A stretch of DNA of 64,000 bases from Isoetes taiwanensis. Lineage: Eukaryota; Streptophyta; Lycopodiopsida; Isoetales; Isoetaceae. Positions 48,594-59,344 of this stretch are shown one piece after another. The first letter of the stretch is position 1. Each line of letters opens with the position of its first letter. The stretch spans positions 28,627,166-28,691,165 of the forward strand of contig JAJEKV010000003.1 in the NCBI GenBank assembly GCA_021234155.1. Direction: 5' to 3'. The notes under the pieces were generated by a model. It was given only the letters and a program-made list of their open reading frames with translations. It made no database searches and was not told the origin of the DNA. Both the position numbers and the translations under genes were made by a program.

Positions 48594-51508
48594 AGGTGTC
48601 TGGAGAGCTAGATCTATTTATCCTACTTTCAATGTTGGAGTCATTTCACTTATTCCTAAGACTGAAGCTCCTTCTAAAACTAATGAATGGCGCCCTATCT
48701 CTTTGACCACCACCTTATACAAGCTGGTGGCTAAAATAATTGCTGGTAGAATTGTGGTCCATCTTCATAGCAAGATAAATGCTTGCCAATCTGCTTTCCT
48801 TCCTAGCAGATCCATTCTAGACAACTACATAGCTGCAAATGAGGCTTTGCATTGGAACAGATTGAGCAAACAAAACTGTATCCTTCTCAAGTTGGACTTT
48901 AAAAGAGCCTATGACTGTATCTCATGGAAATTCCTTGAGAAGGCTCTTGCCCACATTGGCATTCATCCTGCCCTAATTGAGCTAATAATGGGGTTAAACC
49001 AAAAAGCCACATCCTGTGTTACTGTCAATGGTACTCCCACTGGCTTTTTTCCCATTCAAAGGGGGGTGAGGCAGGGGTGCCCCCTAGCACCCTACCTCTT
49101 CATAATTGCAGCTGAAATTCTTACCAAGATGGTCCTCTCTTATCAAGATAAGGGTCTGCTCCAAGGGCTTCAAATGCCTGATTCTAATAAGCGACTCTCG
49201 ATCCTCCAATATCTTCGATGATACCTTCACTATGCTCCGAAATGATAATAATAATATGAGCAATTTTATGGAATTTGTATCTCCAAGTTTAGTTTCTTAC
49301 GAATTCATCCGAATTATAACAAATGCTCTATTCTAGCTGATGGCTCTTATTCGATCTCAACACTCATGGTATCAAGTTTGTCCCCAATGGGCATTATTTG
49401 ACCCTCCTAGGGCTCCCCTTTGTCGTACATATGTCTCATAAGATTGCATGGCAGCCTCTCATTAACGGGATTAGGAAAAACTTCTCCTCCTTAAAGGTTC
49501 CTTGTCTCTGGTGGGAGAATCTTGATAGCCAATTACGTCGCCCTTGCTTGATCATGTTTATTTTTCTTCTTTCGATTGTGACAAAGCCTCTTATAGTAAG
49601 ATTGAGCGGTGCATTAAAGAATACATTTGGCAAGGTACTCATCATGCACTTTGGGACCGGTGACACATAGTAAAAAAGGAGGATTGGGATGTAAGTCCCT
49701 GTTCCTTGTGCCCAAGTTCTTGGGGCTAAAAATGTTTGGAAAGCCATCTCGGGTTTCCAATCTCCTGCTATGGAATTTATCGATTACGGCTTAATAAGAG
49801 CAAACCCTTAGGAAGCCCCTCTGTTAAACATCGACTTCGGACTTCGGCTTTTTATAATTTTCAATGTGCAGCCAATACTTCCCCTCTTCTCAGAAGTATC
49901 TTTAAAGCCTGGGAAAAGGTAGCTGCTATATTTACTCATGACAAACTCTCAAATTCTGTGAGGGATACTTCCATTTTCTGGTCACCTGTGATGGCCCCTT
50001 CATCCTCCCTAGCCATGGCTATAAGCCATCCGACCTGCTACAAAAATGGCATCTTTGCTAATATTCTTCATGTCGAGATCTTATTGATGATGAGGAAAAA
50101 CTGGATTCCTTGGGAAGTGATTAAAAAAGAAAGTGGGAGGGAGTGCTACCCATAGGTCTATTTACAAGAAAGTTGTCCACATCTACTCCCCCTTCTTAGG
50201 CAAAGATGGTAATGGGGAAAGTCATTCACCCCTGAACTGGTTCTTCAAAATCAAGAGGAGCTATAAAGTTTCTAAGATTTATCATGCATGTCTTCCTCAA
50301 AAAAAGTAAAAAGCATGCCTCTCCAAGGCCTTTCTCCCAAGAACTTTAAGAAAATTCTTCAATCGGTTGGAAATCCTATGCCCGCCCCAAGATTAAAGTT
50401 TTTCTTGGCTCATTCTCCATAATGCTATTTTGAGCAATACTAACATGGTCAAGAGAAAGTTCAAGTCTGTTAATAATGCTTCCTGCCAGCTCTGTAATAC
50501 TCATGATGAATCAGTGCTACACATTTTCACTTGCCAAAGGATTCAGGACTTTTGGAGATGGTTGACTTCGATGCGGTTTTAAAATCCCGACCTTGATTAC
50601 GTTTCTAGTATTTCCCAATTCTTCCAGCTCCAGCTGGATAATTTGGAAACATAGAAATAATGTGGCTCTGGCAAACAGGAAATGTGACCTTAACTGGATG
50701 AAGCTTAATTTTCAATTTGAACTTATCAGATGTGCCATGGCTCATAAGGCTCTAAAATTAGAAAAGTTTGACTTGGATTGGCTGAATTGGGGATCCTTCA
50801 AGTCTAACTTTTTTACTGTTCATGTGGATTCTCTCATTGACTTGAATGCATTTGTGGACTGCAGCTTTCTTGAACAGTGTGGTCCAGGTTTTTAGGAGGA
50901 CAATTCTCCCGGACGATGTACCCACTCACCATTCGGGGACTCCTAGGCAGGCTGTAAGGGCTACTTTTCGGCTAAAATTTCTGCTCAAGGAAGCCTACAA
51001 CGCTCATATTTTACACAAGTTTATTGGAGCTCATAATCGTCTTCTGACAGAAAGACAATTTTCATGCTTAAGGTCCATGTATTATTATCACAAAGGCAGA
51101 TGTGAAGCTGCAGCTGGTGTTTTGCTGGATATCATTCAGGTCCCCATTGATGAGCTCATTCTCGCTGACCCCCTCCACGGGCTGAGATCAATTGGCTTGC
51201 CCCCCCTTGTTTTTCATTGAACCTTAATGCTACACACTCCTTCCCTGACCTCCCTGCCATTCCGGATTCATTACTGCATCTATCTCCATTTGTTACTCCA
51301 ACTTCCCAAAATCCTGTTCCCTCTTCTGGTATATGGCTCTGAAGGTGATCATCAGATCGAACAGTCTACATTTTGTGCCAAATGGCTAACTGGATCTACT
51401 GCTACTATATTACTGTTTTAATTTTTTCTGTTATGGGCTCTGAGCCTTATTTTGTATGTTTTTAATTTATGAGTAATACAATCCTTCCTTTTCCTCAAAA
51501 AAAAAAAA
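48594..51508 (+). mobile_element. 5'-truncated LINE with poly-A tail
   Basis: The insertion starts inside the reverse transcriptase domain (VISLIPKTEAPSKTNEWRPI) and keeps LLKLDFKRAYDCISWKFLE and QRGVRQGCPLAPYLF. The frame breaks at the catalytic motif, which reads QYFDDT in the next frame (about 49206-49225). The remainder to about 50900 is a chain of broken frames including a zf-RVT-like CQLCNTHDESVLHIFTCQ (about 50485). A tail of 13 A's follows CCTTTTCCTC. The 14-bp target duplication proves a single insertion of about 2.9 kb. It belongs to the same broad LINE type as the element at 59345-64000. Confidence 0.93.
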
Positions 51509-51830
51509 AGATTTAGGATTCATGTCTAACTCTTGTATGCTTATGCATATCTAGTTGTGGGCGCATGCTCGTTACGATGACTTTATCCCCATTGTAGTTA
51601 GTATTTATTCTTTCCTAGTTATTTGAAGTTATATCCTAACTCACAAGCCAGTTCTTAGAATTTCTATAATATTATCTAAGGACAATCATAATATCTGATT
51701 GTCCTTATTAGTCGTGTTGGCTATCTTTTCCCGCATACTTATCAGATCGCCGAAGTTCCTTTTTTTTGCCCAATCTCCAAGGTTCCCACCTACCTTTGTG
51801 ACTTACCTCTGACTTTGTGCATTAGTGTTG
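51509..51830. other. No gene seen
   Basis: AT-rich DNA between the LINE and the satellite; the first 14 bp are the right target duplication. Confidence 0.4.
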
Positions 51831-53290
51831 CATTGGACAATCATATCCATTGGGTTAACTTGGACCATCAAGCACATTGTGTTAACTTGGACACACAAGC
51901 ACACCCACTGGGTTAACTAGGACCATGTGGCCTAACTTGTATTCTTAAACTCTTTGTTATAAATCCTTACAAGTCATTTGCTTTCATTTGTTGGGCAATA
52001 AGCACCACTGTTAACATGTATACCATTGTCCTATGGTTAACTCGGACCATGTGCCCTAGGGTTAACTTAATCACCGATGCCAAAATGGCTTGATTTGGAC
52101 CATAGGCACTAGGTTTAACTTGGATAATCCTACTCAAATGAGTTAACTTGGACCATGTGCCCTAGAATTTACTTGGAGAAGAACTTAAAATGGGTCACCA
52201 ACTTCAAATGGGTTAACTCCGACCATGTGCCTCAGGGTTAACTCAAGCACCAATACCCAAATGTGTTAACTCGGACCACGTTAAGCATGATTAAGTCGGG
52301 CACCAATACCCAAACGTGTTAACCCGGGCCATGTAAGTTGGGCTTAACTTGGACAACAAGTTCAAATGGGTTAACTCGGACCATGTGCCCTAGGGTTAAC
52401 TTGGACAAAAAACAAAATGAGTTATCTCAGTCCATGTGCTCTAGGTTAACTTGGATGCCAACATAGACAACAATTTAAGATGGGTAACACAGGCAACAAC
52501 TTAAAATGGTTAACTCGGACCATGCGCCCCATGGTTAACTCAGAGACCAAGTTCAAATGGGTTATAACTTCAACCATTTTTCCCATGGTTAACTCGGCTA
52601 CCACTACCCAAATGCGTTAACTCGAATCATGTGCCCCATGGTTAACGCAGACATCAATACCAAAATGTATTAACTAAGACTATGTGTGCTGGGCCTAACT
52701 TGAGTAATACGTTCAAATGGATTAACCCAAAACTTGTGCCCTAGGGTTAACACTTGGACATCAAGTTCAAGCGGGTTAATCCGGACCATTGTAACCTAGA
52801 CTTAACTTGGAATGCCAAGGTCGAATGGGTTGACTCCGATCCATGTGCACTAAATGGGAACATTAAATTCAAGTAGGGTAATTTGGACCATTTGGCCCAG
52901 GGTTAAGTCAGACATTACTAACCAAAAGGCTTAACTTGGACCATGCACTCTAGGGTTAACTTGAACGTGAAGCTCAAGTGGGTTAACTAAGACCAAGTAC
53001 CTTGGGGTGAACTCAAACATCAAGATCAAATGGGCTAACTGGGACCACATGCCCCATAAATACCCCAGTGGATTAACTTGGATCATGTGCCCCATGGCTA
53101 ACTCGAACACCAGTAATTAAATGGATTAACTTAGACTATGTGCCAGAGGATTAACACAAACACTGATGCCAAAATGGCTTAACTTGGACCAGGGCTAACC
53201 TGGACCATGTGCTCTTCGGGACCATGTGCCCTTCGATTAACTCGGACACAGTTGGCTCAAGTTGGACCATACTCACTAGGGTTAACTAAA
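51830..53290. repeat. Degenerate 53-bp satellite (GGTTAACTYGGACCATG family)
   Basis: About 1.45 kb of diverged direct repeats of about 53 bp. Each unit has two GTTAAC half-phrases: GGTTAACTCGGACCATGTGC, then CCCTAGGGTTAACTTGGACA and a variable CAAGTTCAAATG. The units are strongly diverged, so the array is old. No coding frame persists. From 53290 to 54265 I see nothing except a doubled CTCATTCRGTCGAG phrase near 53460. Confidence 0.9.
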
Positions 53291-54265
53291 GTATATTTAA
53301 AAAAAAAAAATTGATGCATGCTGTCATTCAAGATTTTAGATGCTATTATGAAATCTTGTAACGCATAATGAGTGGCGTGGATGCGTCACCAAATTGTTCC
53401 CGGTTTCTTGATTCTTGCCAATCTTGCTGGCTTATTTGCCTGGTACAGGCTCATTCGGTCGAGGTGTAGGCGCTCATTCAGTCGAGATGATGCATGTTTG
53501 AATGCCTAGGTTTTTTATTTTCATACAAAGAATATGTCTAAAATAGTTTTGCAACATAGTGTAGAGTTCGAGCTGTTTCTAGTTTCTTTTCTTCAATTTA
53601 AAGGAAGTTGGCCTGTAAGTCCGACTTGCCTGAGAATTTGTGTTCGTTCATAAAACTTGTACTTTGGTTTCTCTCTTTCGAAAATCTGGATTTTCTTAAT
53701 GATAGATTAGAACACTTGGAATCTATAGATTAATTTGAACCTTTCCATTCTGGATTAGAATCTTGAATTTAGGTTATTCATAAGGATTTCTTTTTTGTTA
53801 AATCCTTTGTCAGATTGCTTTGTGAAATTTAGGATGTACTATGGCAGATTGAGGATTTTGAATCTTCAATGTAAGTTACCCACATTATCCAAACAGAAGG
53901 AGCTCAATGTATTTGGTGCTCAACCGTAGCTGTGGAGCACCGATTTCTTACTCGGGAATTGCTTTACATTAGTTAATAGAAAGCACAATTTTATTAAAAT
54001 GAGAAATTTTGTGATTCCAATTAGGGACGAAATTGTTTTTATAGCCTAATTTTCGAGCTATTATGGCGCCATTATGTGTATTCGTGCATGTGAAGTGCCA
54101 TAATTTGGCATTAATAGAAACATGATAGTGCAGAAATTACAGCTAAGAACAAGATTAATTTTATAACAAGGAAGATTTGCATATCCATCCGCACTTATAG
54201 CAATGTATGAGCTTGATAAATTTATATGCAAAAAATATTGTTTTTACATTTGTGGTACACATAAT

Positions 54266-55285
54266 TTACAAGTCTTTCTCCACTGTATCAGGCTCCTCAG
54301 TGCCAGCAAGAGGATTAGATAGCCCAGCACCGTTGATGGGATCAAAATCAAATGCATGGGTAGTGAAGTCAGCTTCATCGAGATTGTCGAGGTCGAACTT
54401 AGCTTCTTTAATAGCCTCGTAGTCAACATCAGCAATCTCCGGTGATTTAGGTGCTTGGCCTGTTTGTGCATGTTCCTCACCTCCACTTCAACAACAGTTT
54501 GATGCTGGCACATAGGGACTGCAGCCAGGATAGGATTGAGCACGCGATCTAGCCTACCAAGAATCCCCGTCAGGCATTGCTATTTGACCGCATCATGTTC
54601 GAACACGATGCAGAACCTTTTATGAATCAACGCAGCTCTGCCAGCACCACAAGAGAAGTAATCGAACACTCCTGTACCTGGATGTATTAGCTCATGCACG
54701 AGGTATGAACAAGTTGCAGGGTCCAGATGACTTCTCATTATGATTTCTCCGGGCAAGCCTTACCAATTGTGCCTAAATCTGCTGCGAAAGAGTTTTCAGT
54801 CATGGCGCTAGTCTCCCCGTCCGCCTCTTCTTCAGTATGAGTAGGAGGTGGTGGAAGATGCTGTGGGTGATTGGCATAGGAAAACCTGAGGTCAATCTCT
54901 TCGACAACAGTCAGGGCAGAAGACTGGATCTTGTTGGCGTAGACAAGTGCATGCGGTTCCAACACCCCTGTTGGTGCCAGATTCTTGTACTCATCCTTGT
55001 GCATGTCAATATAAACTCTAGATCTAGAGTCTGGGTTATCCAACACTGAGGAGACAACAAAATTGTATTCTGGGCATGCAAAGCAAACTCTCCAAAAAGG
55101 TTCAGCAGTCGTGTTCTTGACGGCAGTGTCAAAGAACTTGGACAGTGTCGATTGATCCAACATTGGAGTTAGACTCCGCATATCCAGAACAATCAAAGAG
55201 GCTGGCACAGGAGTGCATTTGATCTGCCCTCTGCTATCAGTGAGCTCAACCTCGTAGCGGAAGTCTTCAGTGTCTTCCCTCTGTG
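54266..55285 (-). pseudogene. Gene with methyltransferase-like features, broken
   Basis: On the - strand from about 55283 the frame reads EDTEDFRYEVELTDSRGQIK, ASLIVLDMRSL, then a continuous 150-residue frame with WRVCFACPEYNFVVSSVLD. After about 54738 another frame reads PATCSYLVHELIHPGTGVFD, YFSCGAGRAALIHKRFCIVF and EHD, is cut by TAG at about 54583, and resumes. A last frame ends in the acidic FDLDNLDEADFTTHAFDFD and PDTVEKDL. FDYFSCGAG...R...FEHD resembles the SAM-binding motif I region of N4/N6-type DNA methyltransferases (D-x-F-x-G-x-G...E), and IVLDMRS sits where a DPPY-type motif would be. That assignment is tentative. Confidence 0.4.
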
Positions 55286-55365
55286 TACTTTATTTCTTAT
55301 GACTCTTGCCAGGCTGGAGGTATCGTACTTTATTTCTTATGACTCTTGCCAGGCTAGAGGTATCA
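55285..55365. repeat. 41-bp tandem duplication
   Basis: TACTTTATTTCTTATGACTC followed by TTGCCAGGCTRGAGGTATC occurs twice in succession, between the broken gene and the 390-bp repeats. Confidence 0.9.
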
Positions 55366-56290
55366 TCATCGTATACCCCTAGTAACCAACTTCCAAATAT
55401 AAATGACATTGACAAGGTTTGAACCCATGACCAAATGTACATTTATTTTGGCATTACTAAACCTATACCAACTCACCACACATTCGTTGGGCAAAACGTT
55501 TGCCTTACATGCACACTTTGTAGGTAGGATTTAATCCCGCCTTAGGAAGTCTAGGTCCTAGGGGCAACTCTAGGGGCATGGCTTTTTAGCCTCACCATCC
55601 TAGTGCCACCTACCATAGTCCCATTGTTTTTTTATTACTTTGTTTAAGGTCTATACTAGACTAATCTTGTACAGACTAGCTAGCTTATCCCACTGCCTTG
55701 CGGCAGCCAAAGTGGAGGACACGTATAGGCTTTTTAAGTTCTACCACATCGGGGATCATCATCGTATACCCCTAGTAACCAACTTCCAAATATAAATGAC
55801 AAGGTTTGAACCCATGACCAAATGTACATTTATTTTGGCATTACTAGGCCTATACCAACTCACCACACATCCGTTGGGCAAAACTTTTGCCTTACATGCA
55901 CACTTTATAGGCAGGATTTAATCCCACCTTAGGAAGTCTAGGTCCTAGGGGCAACTCTAGGGGCATGGCTTTTTAGCCTCACCATCCTAGTGCCACCTAC
56001 CATAGTCCCATTGTTTTTTTATTACTTTGTTTAAGGTCCATACTAGACTAATCTTGTACAGACTAGCTAGCTTATCCCACTGCCTTGCGGCAGCCAAAGT
56101 GGAGGACACGTATAGGCTTTTTAAGTTCTACCACGTCGGGGATCATCATCGTATACCCCTAGTAACCAACTTCCAAATATAAATGACATTGGCAAGGTTT
56201 GAACCCATGACCAAATGTACATTTATTTTGGCATTACTAGGCCTATACTAACTCACCACACATCTGTTGGGCAAAACTTTTGCCTTACAC
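55364..56290. repeat. 390-bp tandem repeats, two and a half copies, with a SINE-like head
   Basis: Copies start at ATCATCATCGTATACCCCTA at about 55364, 55757 and 56145. On the - strand each contains GTGGTGAGTTGGTATAGG (A-box-like) and, about 50 bp on, GGTCATGGGTTCAAACCTTG (B-box-like). A tRNA-derived pol III promoter is therefore embedded in the unit. Copies differ by point changes and a GACATT deletion. Large parts of 56290-57880 hold no supportable gene. Confidence 0.88.
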
Positions 56291-57879
56291 ACAAGGCACC
56301 CAAAATTGAATCAGTATGACTTTTTAACCATGCTTTGTTGGTGAAAGCCAAACATTTAAATCAGTACTAGTATGTGGGCCAAAAAGTTTACAAACCATGT
56401 ATGGTTATGCAACATAGTTTGTTAATATGGTCTTATAATATGATAAACAAATATTATTGTTTTACATGGTTAAGTGTACAGTTATGCAACATGGTTCATT
56501 TATACAATTTGATAGTATGATAAATGAGCATAGGTTTTTGACATGGTAAGTATAGTTGATCCTTATTTCTACTTAAAGTGTACGATGTGTAATATTGCTT
56601 ATAAACCTCCAATGTTTGAGTTTGGTATTGCGGGAGGGCCGTCTCGCAATGGTTGGGACTATGATTTTGGTGTCGTATTGTATGAAAAAGGGTATATTTT
56701 GGCATGTTTGAGCAGCTTAATTGCATTTAGTGGTCACCTATTTTGGGCTGTTTTGGATGTTTTTTTTTGGCCATTGTTAGGAAGAAGGAAGTGCTCAGAT
56801 TTCCGGGACGTGGATAAGTCTTCACGCCGCTGTCTATTTTTAGCGTAGAGCAGGGGCGGATTGTGCAGGGAGAGCATGGCCGGCGGCTTGGGCTTCATTC
56901 TGTGACTGTGTTTAGGCTGCCGGTTCTTGGAGCTGAATAGGAAAGATGCAGCATGCATGCAATGCATTGGTAGGCGTCAACGGAATGTACAGAGTAGGGC
57001 GACCGGTCTGAATCCAGATGAAACAGGGCCAAAGCTTCTTGGTTTAGAATAGGGATTGAAAGCTTCTTGCGGTGAGGTAGGGAGTGTGGAGAGCAGCGTA
57101 GATTGTTTAATAGGGCGGCCATGGTTGTAGACGAGGTAGCAAATACCTGAAATCGGAGGCGCCCAAGAAGATCTGATATTTTGAGTACCACCAGGTGGAG
57201 ATAGATTTCCCGAAACAAACACATTTCCTTTCCTTCAGTGGCTTGGAGTCACCGGATCCTATTCTTTTCTGATACAGGGACAATTTTAGTAATATTGAGT
57301 GGTTTGGAAGAGGCGCTCTGAAATCGGCCTTGAACGTCCGACTAGGCTTCAGACGCTGGCTATGGGAGTGATTATATTTTGTCAAAATTCTTTAAAACTA
57401 TCTGGTTATGATTGATTGCTGAAGGCAGAGGATTCAGGGATCTGGTAGTAGCCTGGTTGAGCAGAGGCTTCTTCATTCTCACTATTGGTTATTGGGTGTT
57501 CGAAGAATAGGAATTGTGTGTTGTAATCTATTATATTTAGAGTGAATAGGTGTGTAATGGTGATGTGCAGATGTCTTGAATTTAATGAATGGTGAAATTA
57601 AATGTTTATAGCTTTGAAAATGACCTTAGAAAGTGGCAAAGCATTTTTGTGATAAAAAAAGATTAGCTGTTGATTTGGCATGATGCCCAAGATATGCTAC
57701 AGATCAATGGCTCACATTGAATCCTAAGATCAAAACCCATAAACATTGAAAAAAGAGATACCCATAAAGTGTACGATGTGTAATATTGCTTAATATAACA
57801 AGTTTTGTGACATGATGTTTTACCCCATCTATCTTCCTTGATTTACAGTAGTGTGATACAACATGATATTGTACAATAT

Positions 57880-58035
57880 AGTGTTTCATAGGTATGGTTT
57901 GCAGATATCATATATGGTGTAGATATCATATATGGTGTACGATGTAGTGTTTTATAGATATGGTATTGTTGTTTCATAGGTATGGTTTGTAGATATAATA
58001 TATGGTGTGCAATATAGTGTTTTATAGGTATGATT
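57880..58035. repeat. Short tandem repeats around TCATATATGGTGT
   Basis: The phrases GGTATGGTTTGYAGATATMA, TATATGGTGTRCRATRTAGTG and TTTTATAGRTATG recur two to four times in about 150 bp. They are non-coding. Confidence 0.8.
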
Positions 58036-58047
58036 CGGGGGCCTTTA

Positions 58048-58075
58048 AAAATCTCTATATGGGAACAAGGAGTCG
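58048..58075 (-). other. T-arm-like motif
   Basis: On the - strand CAAGGTTCGACTCCTTG forms a perfect 5-bp stem with a tRNA-like TTCGACT loop, followed by TTCCCATA. No matching acceptor 5' strand or anticodon arm is found upstream, so it is not a tRNA gene; it may be the B-box of a SINE. Confidence 0.25.
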
Positions 58076-58441
58076 AACCTTGAGAAAAATTCAAATCCCT
58101 TAAATGACATTGTACTGGAATCTCAATATCTGTTCAGTCTACACTATGCAAGACCAATCCAATCCCAGTAATCAAATTCATTTCAATCATTAAATCATTC
58201 TGAAAACTTGCCATTCTGTGCCAGCTAATTCATCCCTTCATTTAAATCTGCGCAACATTGGTATCTATGGAAGCAGTAATAGAAGCTTGAATTCAAAGGA
58301 ATGTCAGTCACTCTGATCAAAAGAGAGCAAGGCATTAAGGCATTCACCATTTGCCTCCCGGATTTGTTCCAGATTTGTTGCCACCTGGATCCACCACCTG
58401 CAAGTATGAAAGATGAATGAAGAAAAAGCTTTAATTATGAC

Positions 58442-58552
58442 ATCACTCTCCAGGAGAGGCACAGTTAAAATATATGAAGCACTCTCCAGGAGAGTGCACA
58501 GTTAGAATATACGACATCACTTTCTAGGAGAGGCACAGTTAGAATATATGCA
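58442..58552. repeat. 37-bp repeat with CTCTCCAGGAGAG dyad, three copies
   Basis: CACTCTCCAGGAGAG followed by GCACAGTTARAATATA occurs three times (the third with CTTTCTAGGAGAG). Each contains a short inverted repeat. No gene is evident. Confidence 0.85.
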
Positions 58553-58981
58553 CGAGAATGATATGAAGAAATGATATAAATAGCATAAGATTCAAAGCCG
58601 AGAAGCGTTGCATCCATTACCTCCATTACCTGCTCCAAGGAGAGACCATTGCTGATGCTTTGCCACATCAAAGCTTCATGCTCTTATGACTTCAGAGAAG
58701 CCAGTAGAAAGAGAAGACGAGGGCTAGAGTGTCCCTGCCGCATGAAAATTCTATAGTATTAAATATTCTGTAATCCTGACTTTTTTAATTGAAGGCAGTA
58801 TATATTAAATATGTGTAATAAAGGTACAAAAAGGAGCATTGAGAGCTCTAATTTTTAGGAAGTAACCTTTAGGAAAGGGTAGGTTATTGACCCTGAAAAA
58901 ACCAACTATCCCAAAAACAAACAACACATAAGAGTTTATGGAAGTTGCAGACATAAACTGGTAGCAGAGTAAGCCGAAGGC

Positions 58982-59329
58982 TTAGTAATCACCCGAGAAC
59001 CGTCTTTTCTTGGGTTCTCTTTTGGAATGGTCTTTTCTTCCCATTCCCTTGTTGGCTACAATAAAAAGGCAGTAAGGGCACTTGCATAAATGAGCCTTTC
59101 CTGGGTTGAATCTGTCCTTCTTATCTTTTGCATTGCATAAGATATATCTTTTTTCATCAAAGTAAGAGAGGCAAGCGCAGTTGCAGTTACAGTCTTCACC
59201 ATGTCCATTTGGTACTTCAACTCCAAATTGTGTCAGCCAGAGCGCATTTGCATGGAGATTCACTCTTTTCCACCTTAGTCTTTTGAACATAATCAAAGTA
59301 TTACCTGTAAATAAGGAAAAAACCAACAT
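58982..59329 (-). CDS. Cys-rich ORF directly downstream of LINE ORF2
   Basis: A 115-residue frame beginning 16 nt after the ORF2 stop. It starts MLVFSLFTG, then has LTQFGVEVPNGHGEDCNCNC, DEKRYILCNAKDKKDRFNPG and AHLCKCPYC, with a basic tail KDHSKREPKKRRF. Eight cysteines in CxCxC and CxCPxC spacing suggest metal binding. An acceptor-like TTATTTACAG lies at its start, so it may be a host exon next to the LINE insertion. No poly-A separates it from ORF2, so it could instead be a third LINE ORF. I do not recognise the family. Confidence 0.45.
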   Translation of the reverse strand: MLVFSLFTGNTLIMFKRLRWKRVNLHANALWLTQFGVEVPNGHGEDCNCNCACLSYFDEKRYILCNAKDKKDRFNPGKAHLCKCPYCLFIVANKGMGRKDHSKREPKKRRFSGDY

Positions 59330-59344
59330 AAGTAATTTTAAACC

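Noticed and set aside
58048-58075. A tRNA gene on the - strand
   Set aside because: T-arm only; no acceptor or anticodon partner found upstream.
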